A stretch of DNA of 6,595 nt, from the NCBI GenBank assembly GCA_024233135.1, contig JACKPZ010000056.1, positions 1-6,595 on the forward strand. Reading direction: 5' to 3'. Below, piece by piece: positions 4,803 through 6,595 of this stretch. The translations under genes were made by a program, and so were the position numbers. The notes beneath the pieces were generated by a model, which saw only the letters and a program-made list of their open reading frames with translations, was not told the DNA's origin and ran no database searches. Numbering within the stretch: the first letter of the stretch is position 1; the number at the start of each line of letters is the position of its first letter. The stretch is from Akkermansiaceae bacterium (GTDB lineage: Bacteria > Verrucomicrobiota > Verrucomicrobiia > Verrucomicrobiales > Akkermansiaceae).

Positions 4803-6595
4803 ATGTTTCGCCTACGTAAACGAGCGATGAAACGCCGACTCGCTCCCGTGCTTCCGCTGCTGCTCCTCGCGCTCTTGGTTTGGAAACATCGCGACGGCGG
4901 CGAAACCAAAGACACCGGAGCGACCGCATCCGTCCAAACGGCCGCGGACACGGATCCAATCGCGGAATTCCAAGCCTGGCTCGACGAGCGGGATCCCGCC
5001 ACCCTCTCCGCGGAGGAAATCGCGGCCGCCATCCCGATGGCCGATGCCCGCCGGGCTCAGATGGCGGAGTGGATTCAAAACGACCCGCGCAAGGCGATCG
5101 AACACGCGGTTTCCTGGAGCGAATACCGCGCTCTCCCCGAAGAACTCCGCAACCATTTCGAACGCCCCTTCAACGCCACCGGATCGCTGGAAGTCGTCCC
5201 CAATTGCGGCGGCGGCGGCAACCTGAGCCGGATCGAAATCGACGGCACCAGCTACTCCGCCGCGCTCTATGGCAAACGCCTCGGCCAAGGCACGAAGAAC
5301 GTCACGCCGCTCCACGGCATCGTGCTCGACCGCCACGCCGCGGTCGCCGAGACGGTTTTGGAGACCCTCTCGCCCGAAGACGCCGCCGTCCATGTTTCCA
5401 CTCCGCTCGGAAACCCGGACGCAACCCGCGATTTCGCCACCGGCGAGCCGCTCGGAGAGAATCCGGTCACCGCGCTCGCCGGAGGAAAACGATATCTCTT
5501 CCAAACCTCCGCCACCATCGACGAGATGAACGCGAAACTCGCCGAACTCGACGTGGCTCCCGGCCCGCACGGCGGATCCCAACTCGTCTTCGAAGCCGCC
5601 AAGACCCTCGACGGCAGCAGCGGCATCGAATGGCCGCCGATCGTCCAACAAAACACCGAACTCGCCTCCGCCTGGACCGAGACCGACAAGGACGTGTTCT
5701 TCATCCGCATCGATTTCCCGGATCTCACCGGAGCCGAGGCCTCCCAAGCCACCCTCGACGCCGTGCTCGACGGACCCGTCGCCGACAGCCTCGACGAAAT
5801 TTCGTATGGCAAGACCACCATTGTCGCGAGCGTCAGCTCGGCCGTGATCCGGATGCCCGCGAACTCGTCGACCTATCTCTCCGACTACGATGCGCTGCAC
5901 GACGACGCGGTCGCCGCATACAAGGCGATCTACGGCCAGACCTCGCTGTCCTCCTACGACATCATCGGCGTGCATTTCAAAGAAATCGGTTTCTCGTGGG
6001 CCGGCCTCGCCTCCGTCGGCGGAACCCGGCAATGGATCGAGGGAAACACCAGCAGCGGCGTGATCATCCATGAGTTCGGCCACAACTACGGACTCCGCCA
6101 TGCCAGCTCGTGGGTGGTCAACAACGGCACCGTCGTCGGTGCCGGAGCACTCGACAACTATGGCGACCCCTTCGACATCATGGGCGACGGACCGGACCCG
6201 GAGGGACACTTCCACATGCAGGGGAAATCCTCCCTCAACTGGATCGAGGCCAGCCAATGGGTGGACGCCAACGCCAGCGGATCGGGCACCCGCCGGATCT
6301 ATCGGATCGATGACCCGGCGACCACCGGAACCACCCGCGCCGTGCGGGTCGACAAGGGCGCGAGCGACCACTACTGGATCGGCTACCGGAAAGCGATCCC
6401 CGGAAACCCATATCTCCCGAACGGAGCCTACATCCTCTGGAAGATGGCTTCGGAACCACGGGCCGTGCTTCTCGACATGACCCCGGACACCGCGTTGAAC
6501 GACGATGATTTCATCGACTCCGCCCTCTCCGTCGGCCGGACCTATTCGGACAACGCCGCGGGCGTCCACATCACGCCCACCGGCACCGGCGGCTC
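4803..6595 (+). CDS. Secreted metzincin-type zinc metallopeptidase (3' end beyond window)
   Basis: The first 597 residues of a large exported protease; the frame is open to the right edge. Residues 1-12 are basic and 13-27 form a hydrophobic signal or anchor (LAPVLPLLLLALLVW). A low-complexity linker follows, then a helical N-terminal module (about 51-130), then a beta-rich propeptide region to about 290 holding the only cysteine seen (Cys135, in VVPNCGGGG). The catalytic domain begins near 296 (VFFIRIDFPDL). It contains HEFGHNYGLRH at 423-433, the HExxHxxGxxH zinc signature (His423, Glu424, His427, His433), and YGDPFDIMGDG at 453-463, whose Met460 is a convincing Met-turn. Together these define a metzincin, closest in style to the gametolysin (M11) or reprolysin-like groups. 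Two in-frame ATGs compete: 4803 and 4827; the latter gives MKRRLAPVLPLLLL, an equally typical signal start. It is 54 bp downstream of the membrane-protein gene with no terminator between. Confidence 0.9.
   Translation, partial: MFRLRKRAMKRRLAPVLPLLLLALLVWKHRDGGETKDTGATASVQTAADTDPIAEFQAWLDERDPATLSAEEIAAAIPMADARRAQMAEWIQNDPRKAIEHAVSWSEYRALPEELRNHFERPFNATGSLEVVPNCGGGGNLSRIEIDGTSYSAALYGKRLGQGTKNVTPLHGIVLDRHAAVAETVLETLSPEDAAVHVSTPLGNPDATRDFATGEPLGENPVTALAGGKRYLFQTSATIDEMNAKLAELDVAPGPHGGSQLVFEAAKTLDGSSGIEWPPIVQQNTELASAWTETDKDVFFIRIDFPDLTGAEASQATLDAVLDGPVADSLDEISYGKTTIVASVSSAVIRMPANSSTYLSDYDALHDDAVAAYKAIYGQTSLSSYDIIGVHFKEIGFSWAGLASVGGTRQWIEGNTSSGVIIHEFGHNYGLRHASSWVVNNGTVVGAGALDNYGDPFDIMGDGPDPEGHFHMQGKSSLNWIEASQWVDANASGSGTRRIYRIDDPATTGTTRAVRVDKGASDHYWIGYRKAIPGNPYLPNGAYILWKMASEPRAVLLDMTPDTALNDDDFIDSALSVGRTYSDNAAGVHITPTGTGG

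Noticed and set aside
4880..6073. 397-aa plus-strand open frame overlapping the metallopeptidase in another frame
   Set aside because: Extremely Arg-rich shadow of the true frame; the HExxHxxGxxH motif and signal peptide are read only in the frame starting at 4803.
4812..6569. 585-aa open frame antisense to the metallopeptidase
   Set aside because: Low-complexity Gly/Val/Asp/Arg composition and no motifs, while the opposite strand encodes a full zinc signature and Met-turn in one continuous frame.

Overview
The window is a compact, high-GC stretch of bacterial chromosome. Gene content and protein style (a class II aldolase, a stand-alone acyl carrier protein, a VC0807-type membrane protein, a LysM protein and a large secreted metzincin) suggest Verrucomicrobiota, perhaps the Luteolibacter/Haloferula/Akkermansiaceae area. 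This is inferred from remembered protein styles, not from a marker gene, so confidence in the phylum is moderate.

Layout. Positions 1-2714 carry four minus-strand genes. Read in transcription order they are: a two-helix membrane protein with a cytoplasmic PH-like tail (1902-2714), acpP (1549-1791) with its own intrinsic terminator (1479-1525), a soluble 178-aa protein of unknown function (913-1449), and a membrane-anchored LysM protein whose C-terminal region looks like an L,D-transpeptidase domain lacking its catalytic His and Cys (15-899). The last two are 13 nt apart and look co-transcribed. A 156-bp divergent spacer (2715-2870) with several short dyads separates this block from plus-strand genes: class II fructose-bisphosphate aldolase (2871-3902), a very strong intrinsic terminator (3916-3957), a VC0807-like six-helix membrane protein (3972-4748), and a secreted zinc metallopeptidase (4803 to beyond the right edge).

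How they work together. Aldolase and acyl carrier protein are core housekeeping functions (glycolysis/gluconeogenesis and fatty-acid synthesis). The LysM protein is probably a cell-envelope factor that binds peptidoglycan. The metallopeptidase is exported and probably made as a zymogen. No single pathway links all seven genes, and there is no sign of a mobile element, CRISPR array, RNA gene or defence system.

The points most worth a second look are: (i) the pseudo-enzyme C-terminus of the LysM protein; (ii) a single cysteine in the propeptide of the metallopeptidase, a candidate cysteine switch; (iii) both intrinsic terminators lying directly upstream of the next gene on the same strand, leaving almost no room for a promoter; (iv) no convincing Shine-Dalgarno sequence before any of the seven genes; and (v) a perfect hairpin at the ribosome-binding position of the 178-aa gene.
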